Part shown: piece after piece, positions 43,495 to 52,636 of the stretch | How the letters are laid out: the number at the start of each line of letters is the position of its first letter | How positions within the stretch are numbered: the stretch's first letter is position 1 | Source of the DNA: Pseudomonas sp. AB6 | GTDB taxonomy: Bacteria > Pseudomonadota > Gammaproteobacteria > Pseudomonadales > Pseudomonadaceae | Direction of reading: 5' to 3' | NCBI RefSeq assembly: GCF_034314105.1 | Contig: NZ_JAVIWJ010000001.1 | Span: 4,200,001-4,264,000 of the forward strand | Length of the DNA: 64,000 nucleotides | The notes under the pieces: generated by a model | What the model was told of the DNA's origin: nothing | What the model saw: the letters and a program-made list of their open reading frames with translations, nothing else | The model's database searches: none | Position numbers and translations under genes: made by a program

Positions 43495-44184
43495 TTATTG
43501 AGCAACGGCCATCAATTCGATCTCAAATACCAGCGGTGTGTACGGGTCGATAAGATCGCCCGCACCTTCGGCGCCATATGCTTGTGCGGAAGGTATCACT
43601 AGCCGCCATTTCGCACCCACCGGCATTCCCTGCAGAGCACTGGTCCATCCAGCTATTACGCTGTCCAGGCGAAACCATTGTGGTTGGGTGTTTTGATCGA
43701 AGATGGTTCCGTCAGGCAATCGACCCACGTAACGCACTTGCACCCTATCCGACGCAGTTGGTTTCGGCCCGGTGCCGGGCTTCAGCTCCGTCATCAACAC
43801 GCCATCCGCCAGTACCTGCACCCCTGGCTTCGCTTTTTCGGCAGATAGAAAACGTTGTTCTGTACTCATTGCCGCTTCGCTTTGCGGCTCAGGCGCAGAT
43901 GCGGGTGCGGGTGCATCTTCGGACTGCGTTACCGTGGCATCGTGATCCCTGAGAATCTGTTCGATTCGCTCCTCTTTGAGCGCCAGCGTTTTGCCTTGGT
44001 AGGCTTGCTGCAGGCCATCGATCAGCGCCTGGATCTGCAAGTCAGGAACTTCCTGGCGCAATCGCTGGCCAAGGCTCGCTCCGAGGCTATACGCAAGATC
44101 ATGATCGCTCGCAGGAGCGGCAGTTTCGGCGGCTTGAGCAAGTGGTAGCAGTAGAAACAAAGACATTAATAGGTAGCGCGACAT
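43495..44184 (-). CDS. FKBP-type peptidyl-prolyl isomerase, periplasmic
   Basis: 229 residues from ATG 44184 with CTGGAGTGG before it; upstream in-frame methionines are less supported. A signal peptide ends near LAQAAE, then an FKBP N-terminal dimerisation domain with DLAYSLGASLGQRLRQEVPD (~35-100), and a C-terminal FKBP domain with VQVRYVGRLPDGTIFDQN and GMPVGAKWRLVIPSAQAYG, the catalytic beta-sheet. It resembles FkpA/Mip/FklB proteins that fold envelope proteins. It converges on algQ with 53 bases between the stops, containing a weak CCGGG hairpin at 43456-43471. Confidence 0.92.
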   Translation of the reverse strand: MSRYLLMSLFLLLPLAQAAETAAPASDHDLAYSLGASLGQRLRQEVPDLQIQALIDGLQQAYQGKTLALKEERIEQILRDHDATVTQSEDAPAPASAPEPQSEAAMSTEQRFLSAEKAKPGVQVLADGVLMTELKPGTGPKPTASDRVQVRYVGRLPDGTIFDQNTQPQWFRLDSVIAGWTSALQGMPVGAKWRLVIPSAQAYGAEGAGDLIDPYTPLVFEIELMAVAQ

Positions 44185-44399
44185 AGTCCACTCCAGCCTG
44201 GGAAGCGGCAATTATGCCAGCGCAAACGTCACCACGCTGCCTCGTGTGAAAGGGAATTTCATTGAACTGTTATGCGTAGTGCCCTCAATCAGTCGGGCAC
44301 CCTGCAAACGTTGCCCCGTTGTAGCTGTCAACATGACCTAGCGGCGCTTCATGCAGAGGTCTAGTATGAGCCGCAACCAAGCCAGCCAGGAGGTCAGTC

Positions 44400-45299
44400 A
44401 TGTCGGCGAAAAAGAAGCCAGTTAATACGAAGTCAGTACATACACCGTTGCATTTGCTCCAACAGCTTTCAAGCAGCCTGCTCGAACATTTGGAAAATGC
44501 CTGCTCGCAGGCAATGACCGACGCTGAAAAAATGCTCGCGAAATTGGAAAAGCAGCGCGGTAAAGCCCAAGAAAAGCTACACAATTCGCGCATCAAGCTA
44601 CAGGATGCTGCTACCGCAGGAAAAGCCAAGGCACAAGCTAAAGCGAAGCAGGGTGTGTCCGAACTCGAAGAGTTACTCGACGCTCTCAAGTCGCGTCAGA
44701 CTGAAACGCGCACCTACATCCTTCAGCTCAAGCGCGATGCTCAAGAGAGCCTGAAACTGGCCCAAGGCATCGGTCGTGTCAAAGACGCAGTGGGCAAAAC
44801 GTTGACTCTGCGTGCAGCCAAGCCTGTGGCAGTTAAAGCTCCCGCGCCGGTTGCCACCGCCAAACCGGTTAAAGCTCCTGCGGCCAAACCCGCGACAAAA
44901 GCTGCTGCCGTTAAGCCTGCTGCGAAAACTGCTGCGAAGGCACCAGCGGTGGCAAGTGCTGCAAAACCCCTTGCTGCCAAAGCTGCGGTGGCTAAATCAC
45001 CTCCTAAAGTAGCGGGTGCCAAAGCTGTCGTTAAACCGGTAGCTAAAGGGGCTGCTGTAAAAGCACCTGCCGTAAAAGCGCCTGCAAAAGCCCCCGTTAA
45101 AGTCGTTGCCGCTAAAGCCCCGGTCAAAGCCGCTGCTAAACCAGCCGCTAAACCCGCACCAGTAAAAGCCGCTGCGAAACCTGCTGCCGCCAAGCCAGCG
45201 GTTAAATCGGCAACATCGTCAGCGTCTACCGTCTCGACTGCAACCGCACCTGCGGCGTCGACTCCAGCGGTAACGGCAACGCCTGCCAGCGCTTCCTAA
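44400..45299 (+). CDS. algP: AlgP (AlgR3), histone-H1-like protein
   Basis: 299 residues. N-terminal helical domain (~15-130) with heptad-like repeats (LLEHLENACSQAMTDAEKML and SELEELLDALKSRQTETRTY), then a long tail of Lys-Pro-Ala-Ala units (e.g. AAKPATKAAAVKPAAKTAAK), strongly positive and disordered like eukaryotic histone H1 and P. aeruginosa AlgP. It binds DNA and is implicated in alginate gene control. It overlaps the opposing TIGR02444 gene by four bases at its 3' end. Confidence 0.93.
   Translation: MSAKKKPVNTKSVHTPLHLLQQLSSSLLEHLENACSQAMTDAEKMLAKLEKQRGKAQEKLHNSRIKLQDAATAGKAKAQAKAKQGVSELEELLDALKSRQTETRTYILQLKRDAQESLKLAQGIGRVKDAVGKTLTLRAAKPVAVKAPAPVATAKPVKAPAAKPATKAAAVKPAAKTAAKAPAVASAAKPLAAKAAVAKSPPKVAGAKAVVKPVAKGAAVKAPAVKAPAKAPVKVVAAKAPVKAAAKPAAKPAPVKAAAKPAAAKPAVKSATSSASTVSTATAPAASTPAVTATPASAS
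44810..45290 (+). repeat. Lys/Pro/Ala low-complexity tail of algP
   Basis: About 160 codons of GCT/GCG/GCC Ala, AAA/AAG Lys and CCG/CCT Pro in imperfect short repeats encode KPAA-type motifs. In P. aeruginosa the matching region is known to change length. The copies here are imperfect at the DNA level, so they look less slippage-prone than a pure repeat. Confidence 0.8.
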
Positions 45300-45766
45300 G
45301 GCTGGTCCACCGCGACGCGCAGCACTTGCAGCGCGTCGCGGTTTTCTTGGGCTGCATCCGCGGCAAGCCCCTCCAGCCACGCGACTAAATCCCCTGTAAT
45401 TCCCGTTGACCAGTCCTGTGTCAGTGTTTCCAGACGCGACAGCAACGTGCGCTCGGCGCTCAACTCCAATCCCTTTACGTGCTCACGCAAGTCTCGCCAT
45501 TCGATATCATCGACTGCCGCACGTCGCCAATGCGCGCGCAATGCCCTAAGCGGTTGCACCACCTCGTTGTACCACGGCGTGGCCAATTGTCTGATTTCGC
45601 ACAAACGCTCAGCCGAGCAAACGACGCCCCGTTGCCCTAACCAGGCGCCACATAAGAGCGTGCAAACATTGGCTCCGCTGGCTTGCAGGCGCAGACAAGC
45701 CTGCTCAACGCCCGGTCGGGCATAGAGATTAACGGTGAAACTCCAAAGATCAGAAGGCATAGTCAT
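45296..45766 (-). CDS. TIGR02444 family protein
   Basis: 156 residues; a second ATG lies at 45760. Begins MTMPSDLWSFTVNLYARPGVEQACL, the family's opening, with a conserved W in FTV-L-AR-GVE context and later LCGAWLGQRGV, VQPLRALRAHWR. No transmembrane helix or signal. The function is unknown. It is divergent from the ABC-F gene with only 40 bases between the starts, so the promoters must overlap, and its 3' end overlaps algP. Confidence 0.87.
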   Translation of the reverse strand: MTMPSDLWSFTVNLYARPGVEQACLRLQASGANVCTLLCGAWLGQRGVVCSAERLCEIRQLATPWYNEVVQPLRALRAHWRRAAVDDIEWRDLREHVKGLELSAERTLLSRLETLTQDWSTGITGDLVAWLEGLAADAAQENRDALQVLRVAVDQP

Positions 45767-45806
45767 CTACTTGTTTGGAACGAAGCTGGTAGACTCCGCC
45801 GCCATT

Positions 45807-47720
45807 ATGATTCGACTTCAAAACCTGACTTTACAGCGTGGCCCGCAACGTCTGCTAGAAGACGCCGAGTTAACGCTGCACGCCGGTCACAAAGCCGGCC
45901 TGATCGGTGCCAATGGCGCCGGAAAATCCAGCCTCTTCGCTTTGATGCGGGGTGAGCTTACTCCCGATTCTGGTGACTGCCTGCTGCCCGCCGATTGGCG
46001 CATCGCACACATGCGCCAGGAGATCGAGACTCTTGATCGCCTGGCCGTGGATTATGTCCTCGACGGAGACATACGCCTTCGTCAGGCCCAGAGCGATTTG
46101 GCGGCTGCCGAGCTGGCTCAAGATGGCTCCGCTCAAGCACGGTTTCACGCGGAGCTGGACGGTGCCGACGGCTACACGGCCGACGCCCGAGCCCGTAAGT
46201 TGCTCGCCGGTCTGGGCTTTACCAACGAACAGATGGATCGACAGGTCGGAGATTTTTCCGGTGGCTGGCGTATGCGTTTGAACCTGGCCCAGGCACTGAT
46301 GTGTCCCTCGGACCTGTTGTTGCTCGATGAGCCCACCAATCACTTGGACCTTGATGCCATTCTATGGCTTGAAGACTGGCTCAAGAGCTACAGCGGCACT
46401 TTGCTGCTGATCTCCCACGATCGCGACTTTCTCGATGCAGTGGTTGATCACATCGCCCATGTCGAACAGAAAAAGATCATCCTCTATCGTGGTGGCTACA
46501 GCGCCTTCGAGCGCGCTCGCGCCGAGCGTCTGGCCCAGCAGCAGCAGGCGTACGACAAGCAGCAAGTAGCACGCGCGCACATGGAAAAATTCATTGCGCG
46601 CTTTAGGGCTCAGGCCACTAAGGCTCGTCAGGCTCAAAGCCGAATGAAAGCCCTTGAGCGTATGGAGGAGCTGTCAGCCGCACATGTCGATTCACCGTTC
46701 GACTTCACCTTTCGTGAGTCCGATAAAATATCCAGCCCGCTGCTGGATATGTCCGATGCTCGCTTGGGTTACGGCGAAAGGGCTGTACTGGAAAAGGTCA
46801 AATTGCAGCTCACACCGGGTGCTCGAATCGGCTTGCTCGGCCCTAACGGTGCGGGTAAATCGACCCTGATCAAAAACCTTGCCGGTGAGCTTGAGCCGTT
46901 GAGTGGCCGATTGGTCCGTGGCGAGAACCTTATCGTGGGCTATTTCGCTCAGCATCAGTTGGACTCCCTCGATTCCAAAGCCAGCCCGCTTCTGCATTTG
47001 CAGCGTATTGCACCGACCGAGCGTGAACAGACCTTACGCGACTTTCTCGGTGGTTTTGACTTCCGTGGCCCGCGTTTGGACGAACCCGTACTGAATTTCT
47101 CCGGTGGCGAAAAAGCCCGATTGGCCTTGTCGTTGATTGCCTGGGGCAAGCCGAACCTGCTGTTGCTCGATGAGCCGACCAACCACCTGGACTTGGAAAT
47201 GCGCCTGGCATTGACTATGGCGCTTCAGGAGTTCAGTGGCGCGGTGTTGGTGGTTTCTCACGATCGACACCTGCTTAAGAGCACCACAGATGACTTCTTG
47301 CTGGTGGCCGATGGCTTGGTGCAGACCTTCGACGGCGATCTTGAAGATTACGCTCGCTGGTTGGTGGACTATCGCCTGCGCAACGCACCGGTCAGCAACA
47401 CGCCGGTCAATCCTGATAAGACCGACAAAAAAGCCCAGCGCCAACAGGCCGCGGCTTTACGTCAACAGCTGGCGCCGCACAAGCGTGAGGCCGATAAGCT
47501 CGAACGCGACCTCGGTACACTGCATGAAAAGCTTGCCACGGTAGAAGCGGGGCTGGCCGATAGCACGAATTACGACGCGGCGAACAAAGACAAACTGCGC
47601 GACTTGCTGGCCGATCAGGCCAAGTTGAAAATTCGGGAAGCTGAGTTGGAAGAAACCTGGATGGAAGCGCTAGAGCTGCTGGAAAGCATGCAGGCCGAGT
47701 TGGAAGCGCTGTCCTCATAG
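45807..47720 (+). CDS. ABC-F protein (YheS type)
   Basis: 637 residues from ATG 45807, matching E. coli YheS length; the open frame upstream is not required. Two ABC domains: first Walker A GANGAGKSSLF with LSGGWRMRLNLAQAL-like signature (here FSGGWRMRLNLAQAL) and LLLDEPTNHLDLD; second GPNGAGKSTLI, NFSGGEKARLALSLI and again LLLDEPTNHLDLE. The long linker is arm-like (PtIM region) and the C-terminus is a coiled coil. No membrane domain. ABC-F proteins bind the ribosomal E site and resolve stalled translation; YheS helps on problem sequences. Substrate stalls in this species are not known. Confidence 0.94.
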   Translation: MIRLQNLTLQRGPQRLLEDAELTLHAGHKAGLIGANGAGKSSLFALMRGELTPDSGDCLLPADWRIAHMRQEIETLDRLAVDYVLDGDIRLRQAQSDLAAAELAQDGSAQARFHAELDGADGYTADARARKLLAGLGFTNEQMDRQVGDFSGGWRMRLNLAQALMCPSDLLLLDEPTNHLDLDAILWLEDWLKSYSGTLLLISHDRDFLDAVVDHIAHVEQKKIILYRGGYSAFERARAERLAQQQQAYDKQQVARAHMEKFIARFRAQATKARQAQSRMKALERMEELSAAHVDSPFDFTFRESDKISSPLLDMSDARLGYGERAVLEKVKLQLTPGARIGLLGPNGAGKSTLIKNLAGELEPLSGRLVRGENLIVGYFAQHQLDSLDSKASPLLHLQRIAPTEREQTLRDFLGGFDFRGPRLDEPVLNFSGGEKARLALSLIAWGKPNLLLLDEPTNHLDLEMRLALTMALQEFSGAVLVVSHDRHLLKSTTDDFLLVADGLVQTFDGDLEDYARWLVDYRLRNAPVSNTPVNPDKTDKKAQRQQAAALRQQLAPHKREADKLERDLGTLHEKLATVEAGLADSTNYDAANKDKLRDLLADQAKLKIREAELEETWMEALELLESMQAELEALSS

Positions 47721-47748
47721 CTGCCTTCATATACTGCTGAGGTGAGAG

Positions 47749-48381
47749 ATGTTACTTGAAACGTGGCTGGCCTTCTTCGCCGCTTGTTGGGTGATCAGCC
47801 TGTCTCCGGGTGCCGGCGCTATTGCGTCAATGTCATGCGGTTTGCGCTACGGTTTTTGGCGCGGTTACTGGAACGCCCTCGGCCTGCAAGTTGCTTTGGT
47901 ACTGCAAATCGCGATTGTTGCCGCTGGGCTGGGCGCAGTTCTCGCAACATCTGCATTGGCGTTCAGTCTGATCAAATGGTTTGGCGTGTTCTATCTGGTC
48001 TACCTCGCCGTCAAACAATGGCGTGCCTTGGCGATCGACATGGCCAATGACGATGCGGTCAGTCCGATCGGTCGTCCACTGAGCTTGGTGATGCGCGGAT
48101 TTCTGGTGAACATCAGTAATCCGAAGGCGCTGGTGTTCATGCTGGCAATCCTGCCGCAGTTCATTGATCCGATTCGGCCTTTGCTAGCCCAATACTTGAT
48201 TATTTCTGTGACCATGGTTGTTGTGGATCTGACGGTCATGGCGGGATATACCGGTCTGGCATCGCGGGTACTAAGGTTGTTGCGCACACCTAAACAACAG
48301 CGCCGCATGAACCGTACCTTCGCTGGGCTGTTCGTAGGCGCTGCTGCCTTTTTAGCAACTATCCACCGCGTCACGATCTGA
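47749..48381 (+). CDS. LysE/RhtB-family amino-acid exporter
   Basis: 210 residues with six membrane helices. The N-terminus includes ISLSPGAGAIASMSCGLRYG and the second helix pair carries KWFGVFYLVYLAVKQWR, both typical of the RhtB (LysE) superfamily of amino-acid exporters. It starts 28 bases after the ABC-F gene, so the two may be co-transcribed. The amino acid cannot be predicted. The 299-base gap after it has no gene. Confidence 0.9.
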   Translation: MLLETWLAFFAACWVISLSPGAGAIASMSCGLRYGFWRGYWNALGLQVALVLQIAIVAAGLGAVLATSALAFSLIKWFGVFYLVYLAVKQWRALAIDMANDDAVSPIGRPLSLVMRGFLVNISNPKALVFMLAILPQFIDPIRPLLAQYLIISVTMVVVDLTVMAGYTGLASRVLRLLRTPKQQRRMNRTFAGLFVGAAAFLATIHRVTI

Positions 48382-48680
48382 CCCGCAGACCCTCCCAGCG
48401 CCGGTACGGCAACGCATATTGCCGCAGACAGCGAGGGATTGGCTCGCTTGCGAACGCCCGTCATTCTCTCGCTGATTTCCAAAGAAAAACGCGGGCGCTT
48501 TCATTGCGCTTTCATTGGCAAGCCCAATAGGTGGCTTGGTCCGACTGTAAGTTGAATCGCCGGATCGTTTAACGGCTGCGGTCGAGCGCGCTCCTGCAAG
48601 TTCTTCCCAGAATAGGTACGCTCGCAGCGGTTGCGTTAAGATCCTGCTCATTCCATCCCGTCTTCCCGGTCGACCTAAAC
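48382..48680. other. lysE-type to tetR-type gap
   Basis: 299 bases. No supported coding frame, terminator or tRNA. It should hold the promoter of the TetR-type regulator, but no firm motif was found. A GGCGCTCCTGCAAG-like stretch near 48590 resembles a worn REP element. Confidence 0.4.
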
Positions 48681-49352
48681 ATGGCTCCCCGCATTAAAAC
48701 CCGTGAGCGTATCGTGCATATCAGTCTAGAGCTGTTCAATCAGCAGGGTGAGCGAAGCGTCAGCACCAACCATATTGCGGCGCACATGGAGATTTCTCCG
48801 GGCAATCTGTATTACCACTTTCCCAATAAGCAGGCGATTATCGCTGAGCTGTTTGCTGCATATGAAACGCTGGTGGACAGTTTTTTGCGCTTGCCTAAAG
48901 GCCGTTTGCCTGGTCTTGAAGACAAGCGCTTTTATCTACGAGAGCTGCTCGACGGCATGTGGCGCTATCGTTTTTTGCACCGTGACCTGGAGCATTTTCT
49001 GGAAGCCGATCCAGAATTGGCCGCGCGCTACAGGCGGTTTTCCCAGCGCTGCATGGTTCACGGCATGGCGATCTATGGCGGGTTTGTCGAAGCTGGCATT
49101 CTGCAGATGGACAAAGTGCAGATTGAATCGCTGACCCTGAACGTCTGGATTATCCTCACCTCGTGGGTGCGCTTTCTATGCACCACAACCGAAAATGCCA
49201 CGCGGCTCAGTGAAGAAGCCCTGCGGCGAGGCGTTTACCAAGTGTTGATGTTGGAGTTGGGTTATGTCACCCCACACGCACGCGGTGCAGTGAATGCATT
49301 GTGCGAAGAATTTTATGTGCCGTTGAACCGGGCGCTGCAAGAAATGAGCTGA
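48681..49352 (+). CDS. TetR-family transcriptional regulator
   Basis: 223 residues. The N-terminal DNA-binding domain (residues ~8-55) has TRERIVHISLELFNQQGERS then the HTH TNHIAAHMEISPGNLYYHFP, a standard TetR signature. The C-terminal effector domain (~60-223) is helical and unlike any I can name. Downstream, 41 bases later, the rhodanese gene begins in the same direction. Target unknown; autoregulation is typical of the family. Confidence 0.92.
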   Translation: MAPRIKTRERIVHISLELFNQQGERSVSTNHIAAHMEISPGNLYYHFPNKQAIIAELFAAYETLVDSFLRLPKGRLPGLEDKRFYLRELLDGMWRYRFLHRDLEHFLEADPELAARYRRFSQRCMVHGMAIYGGFVEAGILQMDKVQIESLTLNVWIILTSWVRFLCTTTENATRLSEEALRRGVYQVLMLELGYVTPHARGAVNALCEEFYVPLNRALQEMS

Positions 49353-49393
49353 TGCCTGGGTTTGAATCAACTTTTTCCATAGAGGAGCCTGTC

Positions 49394-50248
49394 ATGTCTA
49401 TTGCGCAATTGATCAGCTCGGAACAACTGGCTGCCCGTCTGGGGGAACCAGGGTTGGTGATTCTGGATTGCCGCTTCGCCTTGGAAGACCCGGAATATGG
49501 CCACAGCAGCTATGCCGAAGGGCATATTGCCGGTGCGCTGTTTGCGGATCTGGAACGTGACTTTAGCGGTCCCGTGACTAAGGGTGTAACCGGCCGGCAT
49601 CCGTTGCCAAACCCGGTTGATTTGACCCGGCGCTTGCAGGCGTGGGGCGTTAATCAGGACAGCGACATCGTGCTTTACGACGATGCTCCCGGTGCATTCG
49701 CCGCGCGGGCCTGGTGGTTGTTGGTGTGGTTGGGCAAGCGCGATGGCTTGTATTTGCTTGATGGCGGATTGAAAGCCTGGCATGCGGCGGGTCAAAAACT
49801 CAGTCTGGATGTGCCCGACGTTCAAAAGGGAGCGTTCACCGGGCATGCAGACGAGTCGCTGCTAGTAAGCGCAGAAGCGTTGCAAGCGCGTTTTGGCCAG
49901 CCGGAAATGACATTAATCGATGCTCGCGCCGAACCGCGTTTTCGGGGCGAAGTCGAGCCGATCGATCCCGTCGCCGGCCATATTCCCGGCGCAGTGTGTG
50001 CCGCATTCAACGAGAACCTTGGGCCGGATGCGCGCTTCTTGCCGGTCGACCAACTCAAGCGGCGTTTCGCGGCAAAACTGGAAGACCGCTCACCCGAGGA
50101 TTTGGTGGCTTACTGCGGTTCAGGGGTGACGGCATGCCATAACCTCTTCGCACTGAGCTTGGCGGGCTATCCGATGGGCAAGCTGTACGCCGGATCGTGG
50201 AGCGAGTGGATAACCGACCCGACCCATAAAATCGCCACGGGTGCTTGA
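49394..50248 (+). CDS. sseA: 3-mercaptopyruvate/thiosulfate sulfurtransferase (tandem rhodanese)
   Basis: 284 residues from ATG 49394 with GAGGAG before it; the upstream extension is in the TetR gene's 3' end. Two rhodanese domains: an inactive N-terminal one (ILDCRFALEDPEYGHSSYAEG) and a C-terminal one with the active-site loop LVAYCGSGVTA, Cys plus Gly-Ser-Gly-Val-Thr typical of mercaptopyruvate-type enzymes such as E. coli SseA. It moves sulfane sulfur to acceptors such as thiols or cyanide. It is followed by an AzlD/AzlC pair on the other strand after 39 bases. Confidence 0.93.
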   Translation: MSIAQLISSEQLAARLGEPGLVILDCRFALEDPEYGHSSYAEGHIAGALFADLERDFSGPVTKGVTGRHPLPNPVDLTRRLQAWGVNQDSDIVLYDDAPGAFAARAWWLLVWLGKRDGLYLLDGGLKAWHAAGQKLSLDVPDVQKGAFTGHADESLLVSAEALQARFGQPEMTLIDARAEPRFRGEVEPIDPVAGHIPGAVCAAFNENLGPDARFLPVDQLKRRFAAKLEDRSPEDLVAYCGSGVTACHNLFALSLAGYPMGKLYAGSWSEWITDPTHKIATGA

Positions 50249-50287
50249 TCAGTGCCACTTCACCTTTCTACAGATGTCGGTGTTTTT

Positions 50288-50611
50288 TTAGATTTGCCCC
50301 AGCGCCCAGCGCAGCAGGAAGAACACCAGCAATCCGCCACCAATTGATGCCAGTAAATTACGGCTGAGGGCGGCGATGGCAATGGTGGCTAATCCTGCCA
50401 GCAAATATGCGTTGTTCAGGGTCAGTTGCCAATGTTCGCCGTCAGGCAGGAGCATGCCGGGCACAACAATCGCGGTAAGCACGGCGGTTGGCACGTAATG
50501 CAGTCCTTGGCGAACCACCGGCGGGAAGCGCAAATTCGGCCAGGCGAACAAGCTGTAACGCATCAAAAAGGTAATCGAGGTCATGCCGAGGATCAGCCAC
50601 CAATAGCTCAC
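50288..50611 (-). CDS. azlD: AzlD-type small membrane subunit of branched-chain amino-acid exporter
   Basis: 107 residues, about four short hydrophobic segments and no charged domain. Pattern ITFLMRYSLFAWPNLRFPPV then GLHYVPTAVLTAIVVPGML is typical of AzlD. With AzlC it exports branched-chain amino acids or related analogues. It overlaps azlC by four bases (ATGA), so the two are translationally coupled. Confidence 0.92.
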   Translation of the reverse strand: MSYWWLILGMTSITFLMRYSLFAWPNLRFPPVVRQGLHYVPTAVLTAIVVPGMLLPDGEHWQLTLNNAYLLAGLATIAIAALSRNLLASIGGGLLVFFLLRWALGQI

Positions 50612-51333
50612 GAATGCACCTCGTTGCTAGACGTGTCGGCTTGCTCGGTGCACCGACGTTCCAGCAGAACGCCTACCGCTATGCCGCAGGAGGCCGCCGC
50701 CATCAATCCGAGTTTGTACGGCCAGGCATGTGTGATCAGTGCTACCGCGCCTGCCGCCAGCGCCGCCGCCACTTGCGGTCGGTTGCGCAGCAAGGGCACG
50801 ACGATGCCGATAAAAGTTGCGAGCATGGCGAACTCCAACCCCCAGCTGGCCATATTCGGAACGGCTTCGCCAAACAAGACGCCCACCAAGGAACTGCCGA
50901 CCCAGCAGGTGTACAGCGCGCTGGCGACACCGAGCCAATACCAGTGCGCGAGCGTGGAGCGGCCGTGCACCAGGTAATAACGCTGAACCACCGCAAAGGT
51001 TTCATCGGTCAGCCAAAACGCCAACACTACGCGCCAGCGCTGGGGTAGCTCATTCACCTGCGGTTGCAGCGTAGCGCTGTACAGGACGTGACGCAGGTTG
51101 ACGATGAAGGTGGTCAGCAAAATCACCACCGCACTGGCGCCTGCGCCCATAAGGCTGACGACGATGAATTGCGCGGAACCGGCATAGACGAACAGCGACA
51201 TGCCAACCGCCTGCCACAGCGATAATCCGCCTGCCCCGGCCAGGGTGCCGAAAATAATGCCAAAAGGCGCAATGCCAACCAGCATTGGAGCGCTGTCGCG
51301 AAGGCCTCGGGAAAAAAGTTGATAACGGGACAT
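50608..51333 (-). CDS. azlC: AzlC-type amino-acid exporter large subunit
   Basis: 241 residues with about seven membrane helices. Begins with the short polar MSRYQLFSRGLRDSAPMLVG, then the family signature LSLWQAVGMSLFVYAGSAQF and FIVNLRHVLYSATLQP, then WLTDETFAVVQRYYL. It pairs with azlD immediately downstream. Possible regulation by an Lrp-type protein is family knowledge only. Confidence 0.93.
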   Translation of the reverse strand: MSRYQLFSRGLRDSAPMLVGIAPFGIIFGTLAGAGGLSLWQAVGMSLFVYAGSAQFIVVSLMGAGASAVVILLTTFIVNLRHVLYSATLQPQVNELPQRWRVVLAFWLTDETFAVVQRYYLVHGRSTLAHWYWLGVASALYTCWVGSSLVGVLFGEAVPNMASWGLEFAMLATFIGIVVPLLRNRPQVAAALAAGAVALITHAWPYKLGLMAAASCGIAVGVLLERRCTEQADTSSNEVHS

Positions 51334-51402
51334 GGGTCGCTCCTTGAGCCCGCAATAGTAGGCGGTCTAGAAAAGCGCGTCTTGAACGATTGTGCGCTTA
51401 GA

Positions 51403-52449
51403 TCAATCAGCGACCTGCGAACCCACGCCATGAGCCGTGCTCAACCAGGACGGAATCCGCCGTTCGAGGTAATAGCTGGGGTTTCTCAGCGAACCCTCAA
51501 CGAACCCGACATGTCCGCCTCGGGCATGAAGCTCGAAGTGTGTGCTCGATGACAGTTCGTTGGGGTCTGGCACGCTGTGAAGAAACACGAAGGGATCATC
51601 GGCCGCGTGAATAATCAGCGTGGGCGTGCGGATTTCTCCTAAAAAATAGCGGCTGGAAGCACGGCGGTAATAGTCTTTGGCATCGACAAACCCGTGCAGC
51701 GGCGCCGTGACCCGACCATCAAAATCCCAGAACGTACGCATATTCTCCAGCGACCCCAGCGCTGAAAGCTCGGCCAATCCTTCGCTTAGCCCTTCGTGCT
51801 GGAAACGCCGCTGTTTGTCTCGGATGTAGGCGACCATCTCGCGCATGAAGTGCGCCTGGTAGACCTTGGAAAAACCTTGGCCGATCCGATCCGCGCTTTG
51901 ATCCAGACGAAACGGTACTGAAACCGCGACGGCGCCCTGTAACTCGCTGTTTACGCCTTCTTCCCCGAGGTATTTGAGTAAGACGTTGCCACCGAGGGAG
52001 TAGCCGACTGCGTACAACAGCGACAATGGTCGCTTGGCACGGATATGAGCGACAACACTGGCAAGATCCTCGCTGGCGCCGGAGTGGTAGCTGCGTGGCA
52101 GCAGATTAGGTTCCCCGGAGCAACCGCGCCAGTTCAACGCCACACTGGCCCAGCCTTGCCAGGCCAACACCTGCTGTAAACCCAGTACATATAGCGAATT
52201 CGATGACCCGGTCAGGCCGTGCAACACCAGCACCAGCGGGGTATCCGTTTCGTGCGGGCCGTACCAATCGAGGTCAAGAAAGTCACCATCGGCCAACCAC
52301 ATCCGCTCACGTTCACGCTCAATTCGCGCTTTTTTGCGCCACAGCGGCCCCCATAAAGTTTGCAGGTGCGGATTTCCCAAGCCCAAGGCAGGGATAAAGC
52401 GTTCGGCGGGCGTTGGCAAAGCAGATCGGATAGGCACGTTATTACTCAT
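51403..52449 (-). CDS. YheT-type alpha/beta hydrolase
   Basis: 348 residues. Typical N-terminus FIPALGLGNPHLQTLWGPLW of the YheT (AB_hydrolase_4) family, the nucleophile elbow AVGYSLGGNVLLKYLG with Ser in GYSLG, the oxyanion-side HGLTGSSNSLYV, acid Asp in a DDPFV segment, and His in a GGHVGFVEG turn. Esterase or lipase-like activity is expected. The gene stands alone, 187 bases from rsmD and 69 bases after azlC's start. Confidence 0.9.
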   Translation of the reverse strand: MSNNVPIRSALPTPAERFIPALGLGNPHLQTLWGPLWRKKARIERERERMWLADGDFLDLDWYGPHETDTPLVLVLHGLTGSSNSLYVLGLQQVLAWQGWASVALNWRGCSGEPNLLPRSYHSGASEDLASVVAHIRAKRPLSLLYAVGYSLGGNVLLKYLGEEGVNSELQGAVAVSVPFRLDQSADRIGQGFSKVYQAHFMREMVAYIRDKQRRFQHEGLSEGLAELSALGSLENMRTFWDFDGRVTAPLHGFVDAKDYYRRASSRYFLGEIRTPTLIIHAADDPFVFLHSVPDPNELSSSTHFELHARGGHVGFVEGSLRNPSYYLERRIPSWLSTAHGVGSQVAD

Positions 52450-52636
52450 GGCGATTCACGGTTACTGCTTAATCGCTACGTTGCCACAACTGTGGAACGG
52501 CGTGCGGAGGTTTTTGACCAACTGTAAGAGCCAGTGTATTGAGAGGTATAACGCGGTTTGCCTAACACGAGGTGTCGCCAACAATTTGCTCCTTGAGTAT
52601 CGCTTTGAAGCGGTGCGCCAGGCACACCGCTGTCAA

